Positions 59,046 to 64,000 of a DNA stretch of 64,000 bases are shown one piece after another. The notes beneath the pieces are model-generated. The model did no database searches and was not told the origin of the DNA. It saw only the letters and a program-made list of their open reading frames with translations. Location: positions 21,894,840 to 21,958,839 of the forward strand of contig NC_059077.1 in NCBI RefSeq assembly GCF_020497125.1, in the 5' to 3' direction. The stretch comes from Mauremys mutica (Eukaryota > Chordata > Testudines > Geoemydidae). Every line of letters starts with the position of its first letter. The stretch's first letter is position 1. A program made the translations under genes and the position numbers.

Positions 59046-61413
59046 CGCAAATACAGAAGTCAGACTATGCCTATGAGTAATTGTATGCATTTGTCACAAA
59101 CAAAAACTAGATAGAATAGTGGTCCTGAAAATGTGGAATTCCCCAAACAACTACTTTGCTAAGTTTAACTTTAACAATTAGTCAAGAAGATCCTGAGGTA
59201 TAACAGTAATTTTCTTCAGGAGAAGAAATGTTTATTGGAAAGGATCCATTGAAAATGGGGACTTACAGAAGGGAGAGAATTATGTTCAGACAGGTGTGAA
59301 TTAGGAAAACATTAAGATTGTTTTGAGATTAAAAGAAAATGAAAGACCTAGTAGCATGTGTTTTGTCCAGAGGAGGCCCTAGTCAGGTTATACACGAGAC
59401 CTGATACTGAACTTTAAAATTCAAACCATGCAGAGCAAGTGTTTTTGGTTACACTGAACACTCTGGGGACATGTGACCGCATACTGACCTGCCAGAAAGA
59501 TTGCTTTGAACTACAAGAGAAAGGATTTTACTATGAAAAGTAATCAGACTTTATTTTGGCATTATATTTACAGACTGTGCATTCTATAATGGATTACAAG
59601 ATCTGGGCAGGGACTGTCTTCACTGTCTCTTGTACAGCACACAATAATACACTGTCTGTGTTTAGTAGTCTAGACATGTTTGCTTCTATTATGATTTTCT
59701 TCATGATCAATAGGCTATTCTTTAGTTTAGGGCAACTTGAATTTTGTTCAGAGAACTTTTTGGCTGAACCCAGAAAAAGCAAAAGGGAGATGGACAATGA
59801 TGTCAGGTCATAAGCACAGAAAAAACAGGATCACAGATAGTCTGGAGAGGGTGTTTGTGTGCCCATGTAGAGAGAACCTACAAGATATCAGGCACAGTTC
59901 CAGATTCTTCATATATTCAAAAAGCAAGAATTACATGTAAAGGAAGGAAGGAGAGATGGAAGCAGTAAGAAACAAACCGAAAAACCCCTACATAATATCA
60001 GCATCTCCAAAATACAAAAGTCCTAAGAACAAATAGAGGCTCAAGTGAAGTCATCTAAGACAGGGAAATTGAGTCTGGATAGAGTGAGGAGTGGGGGAAA
60101 AAGGCAAGTCTCAGCACATCTGAAGGCAGATTTTATATTTACTGAAGTTTTAGGCACTTCTCACTCAAAGAGAAGTGGACAAAGATAACTGATCTAACAT
60201 ATGCTTCAATGACTTAACAAGAAGGTGGAAACCGAGGAGTCTAACTAGGTCACTTAAGACCCATTTAGTTCTCAAGCATGTGACTGCTTTGAACATGTAC
60301 GCTAGATTAAAAAAAAGGGCTGTCAAAACTCCCACAATTTCTTATTTGTACATGGCAGTGGATATTCTAGACTACAAAAACTATGAAAATGAGTTGTGTT
60401 AGGAGTGAATGAGCATTCATCTGTAATTAATACTATAGTACATGCAAGATCATTAAAGCAATGTAAAGTGTACAACCCTTAAGTCAGACATTCCAAAGCT
60501 AAAGTTATTCTGGAAATGTTAATTGTCATAATGCTCATATATAGTATTTTCAATGCCTTCCCTTGTCAAATGCAAGCCTTAAGTCATAGTATATTACTTA
60601 TCAAGGTATATGGAATGCACCATGAAGAAAAAAAGAAACAGACTATGCAATGTTGCTAATCAAACATGACAGGATGGAACTCTTGCTATCATCTTATTTC
60701 AACTCTTAGTTTTACAACATTATTACTGTTTTTGCTTTTAGTTTCCTGTGAGTTTAAAAACAGAATTTGTCACTAGTCTGCTTGCAAAGCTTTTGAACTC
60801 TACAATGCATTCAACTTACAGCACACAGGTGCGTATCTATATATAATTCAAACAGTCACATCACAAATCAAAGCCAATTTCTCAAACCAAGTAAATTCTT
60901 ACTTAAGACCAATGCCTTATGTGCATGTCATATTAACAATTTACTAGTTTAACAAACAAAGATCTATTAAAAATGCTTAGCAACCTTAACCATTATTAAA
61001 GCTATCAAATGTCTGTTATAGATATAACCTATCGGATTTTTCACAGATTACTACTATTGGTAAATTTATTTATTTCACTCTGGAAAGTGTTAGGTCTCCT
61101 AATTTGAATAAAATAATAAAATATGAATTTCAGCTGTACATGTGCATTTCAGATTCTTCCTTTGTCTTGCAAGGCCTAACCAAAAACTAGACAAACCAAA
61201 TTTGAGCTTTTTAAGTCTTGCTTTGAGAAAAGCAGGACCTAAAAGGAGGTACTGATAAATTACAGCATGTATGCACTTAATCTTCAATTGTTTTGTGACA
61301 CTATTAGGCACAAATCTGGATTAAGGACTTCATGTACAATAGAGCCCCAGAGTTATGAACTGACTGGTCAACCACATACTTCATTTGGAACCGGAAATAA
61401 GCAAATAGCAGAG

Positions 61414-61436
61414 ACACACACACACACACGCACACG
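61414..61436. repeat. CA microsatellite
   Basis: CACACA run with a single CG interruption. Confidence 0.9.
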
Positions 61437-61827
61437 CCAAAAAAAAAGCACGCAAATACAGTACATAACTGTGTTAAATGTAAACTACTAAAAAATAAAG
61501 GGAAAGTTTAAAAAAAAGATTTGACAAGGTAAGAAAACGGTTTTTGTGCTTGTTTCATTTAAATTAAGATGGTTAAAAGGAGCATTTTTCTTCTGCATAA
61601 TACAGCTTTGAAACTTTACTAAGTCAATGTTCAGTTGTAAGCTTCTGAAAGAACAACCATAATGTTTTGTTCAGAGTTACGAACATTTCAGAGTTACAAA
61701 CAACTTCTATTCCTGAGGTGTTTGAAACTATGAGGTTCTACCGTAAGTAAAACTGTTAAACACATTTAAACTATGCAATGTTGTTGTAGCCCAGGTAGAG
61801 ATAAACAACCTAAAAGATATCAGGTCA

Positions 61828-61928
61828 CCTGAAGAAGAGCTCTGTGTAAGCTCGAAAGCTTCTCTCTCTCTCTCACCAACAGAAGTTGGTCCAATAAAAG
61901 ATATTACCTCACCCACCTTGTCTCTCTG
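61828..61928 (+). repeat. SINE 3' fragment
   Basis: TGAAGAAGAGCTCTGTGTAA, GCTCGAAAGCTT, a CT run, then CCAACAGAAGTTGGTCCAAT and GATATTACCTCACCCACCTT, the 3' part of a tRNA-derived SINE I recall from turtles. The pol III promoter head is missing. Confidence 0.75.
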
Positions 61929-64000
61929 AACACATTTGAACTGATGCAATCAAAAAGCATAGATTATTTTAATGAAACTGGATCAAGCAAGCCTAAAATC
62001 TGCATAGCTTAAATTTGAAGAACTATTCTCTCTAGTGTTAAGTTATAAATCTCTATTATTGATTTACATATAGTGACAAATTGCAGTGGGGGAGAGTGTG
62101 GTGCTAGAGTCTAATGATAGTCTTCAATACATGTTTACTAAACGCAAGTTATGAGACTTGAGTATTACCTAATATTTCCATGACTTATTCAGACTGTTGC
62201 TGAGCAATATAGGAAGTGCTTTAACAAACAAATTGTAAACTATACACATATTCCAACCCAAGAGTAAAGGTGGCCAGCAGGCTACCACTATTGTGAAAAT
62301 GCAGAATACTTCAGTGCTGCAAAAACGAGGTCTCTGCTGTAAAAAGATCAGTTTAAAGAGAATTGCACTAAGATTAGACTTGCTTTGAATTTCAGATTTT
62401 CTTCTATACCTATCAATGCAGGGCTGAACTGATAGCTTTCTTAATCATATTCCTTTCATTTAAATTTTAATTTGGACTCTTTGGATAGAAAATAGGTCTT
62501 GGTGACAGTGTATTTGCAGTTGCTTTTATTATTCACATTTAACATTTGAAGACCATTTCAAGAACACACCTACCCTTGGCTTGATAGCAGTTGGTAACAC
62601 TTGCACTTTAGAGGAACAATTTACGGTATTTAGTTATAACATTTTCATGTATCCTGCCTCTAGTGCTTTTGTCCTACCTCTTTTCCCAGTTCACTCCATT
62701 ATTCACTATCTTGTCAGATCATGGTGTATATTTCCCTGTATGGTTTCCTTGCCTGCTCCATCTTTTTATGCTTTCCTCTTTTCCTGCATCGTTATTTAGC
62801 TCTTCTTGCTTCTTCAACTCTTCTCTCAAGCCACACTAGCCCACATTTCTCACTGTTTCCTCTGTTTCTAACCCTAACTCATTCTCAACCTCCTGCAACA
62901 ACCTTCATGCCAGTACATATAGTAAGTGCTCCAGCCCATATTTCTTGCCCTCATCCTATCCTGTAAGAACAGTGACAGATGGCTTTTGAGAGATCTTACA
63001 TGAGACATCACTATAGACATCTGAACACAAAGAAATGTACCCTGTGTAAGAGGGAGCACCATAACTGATCAGGATTATGGATTTGCTGTAATGGGGCCTG
63101 ACAAATACAAGAAAATCATCCATACAGCAGAGAGTCCCAAAGTGGACTCAGAATTGTAGAAGCCAGGGTCATAGTATCTGGAATACAGCCTTCCTGCTAT
63201 ACTTCAACTTCCAACAATATTCCATGAGGGACACAGACCTTTTCCTATAGATGAGAACTAGGATTCCTTTCCTTCCCAATACTGCTTAGCAGGATGGATA
63301 AAAATTTTATATCAAAAATAAAATTTGAAATGGACAACCTATATTAAGGCCTAACTGTATTATAATCTATTAAAATCATTAAATGAAAACCAAAAATTAG
63401 AACAGTACATGTTTGCTGCTAAGTTTTAAAGAAAGTCAAACCACTGAACTGATGGAAGTCACTAGCTAAACACTTGGAACCAGAGTTTGTTCAAATACTA
63501 AAATCAGCATTTGATAGCTATAGCCTCTTCCACAGGTGCAGAGAGAATATTTTCCTTTCAGTTTATTCAATTACTTCACTTCAGTGACTAGTTCATTCAA
63601 AGTTAAGAAACCAACTGGGAGTTAAAAAAGCAGGAAAGCTTGTTTATACAAAAAGTAAAACCAAATTTAGTGTAAAGGGTATATTTAGTTGCAAGCAACA
63701 TATTTTAACGGTTGCCAAATGAAAAAGTCAACCCTTCTTTAGAAAAATAACTAAAATACAAATGCAAAACATGATTAAAACTGATTTAAATCAATCCACC
63801 CCAGTGCAGAGGAATTTTCATGGCTCCCAGTTAGATTAGGGATGACACTTGTGCAAAGTCACCAATGTACTTGATGCTGTTATAAAGTACAAATTTCACA
63901 GAGAAAGGACTAATCTAAAAGACAGAATTTATTTGGTGGCCTAGAGAAAAGGGCTAACTTGTAGTTTTTTCCATTTATTACAACCTAAGTGTCCCAAAAG

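Larger units (their letters stand above)
47303..64000 (-). other. MTMR12 intron 1 (incomplete), exon 1 not in window
   Basis: No sequence resembling the expected N-terminal exon (Gly-rich start followed by KPSFVSYV-like) was found on the minus strand, and no CpG-island-like promoter stands out except within repeats. The intron holds several elements listed separately. Stretches 49000-51200, 59100-61800 and 61930-64000 show nothing recognised beyond simple repeats. Confidence 0.7.

Noticed and set aside
58814..59050. Gly-rich minus-strand frame
   Set aside because: Reverse complement of the C-rich minisatellite.

Overview
The window is vertebrate nuclear DNA, most likely from a turtle. It is AT-rich, with one multi-exon gene in long introns. 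The repeats include CR1 LINE 3' ends, tRNA-derived SINEs, Harbinger and hAT miniature elements, a DIRS-type retrotransposon and a solo LTR. The turtle call rests on recalled repeat styles, not on a database search. I saw no prokaryotic features, CRISPR arrays, rRNA or intact tRNA genes.

The only cellular gene I can support is on the minus strand: MTMR12 (myotubularin-related protein 12, also called 3-PAP), a catalytically dead myotubularin adapter. Fifteen coding exons lie between 47302 and 11512. Every junction has AG/GT sites, all phases agree, and they total 2151 nt (716 codons plus stop), so only a short first exon is missing. That exon should lie beyond 64000, which makes intron 1 longer than 16.7 kb. 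The 3' UTR probably runs from 11511 to about 9160.

Layout: 1-850 is a GC-rich repeat. 850-4400 is an unclassified repetitive block with tandem units of about 300 bp, split by a minus-strand solo LTR (2229-2962, 5-bp target duplication) and followed by a pyrimidine-rich tract. 4400-9160 is intergenic with nothing recognised. 9160-47302 is MTMR12. Its introns hold three hAT-type miniature elements with GC-rich bodies, a near-perfect nested SINE palindrome (23417-23886), a cluster of Harbinger and mariner-like elements (24.2-25.4 kb), a decayed DIRS element (about 35255-39125) and a fold-back hAT transposon carrying its transposase C-terminus twice in opposite orientation (42780-44320). 47303-64000 is intron 1. 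It holds CR1 and Harbinger pieces, a nearly full-length but frameshifted LINE (about 54280-58230) that encodes endonuclease, reverse transcriptase and a C-terminal C2H2 zinc finger, and a C-rich minisatellite.

The transposable elements are passengers in MTMR12 introns or flanking DNA and every coding element shows inactivating lesions. I found no clear new cellular system. The items most worth a second look are the nested SINE palindrome, the fold-back hAT, the zinc-finger LINE, and the repetitive block at 1-4.4 kb.
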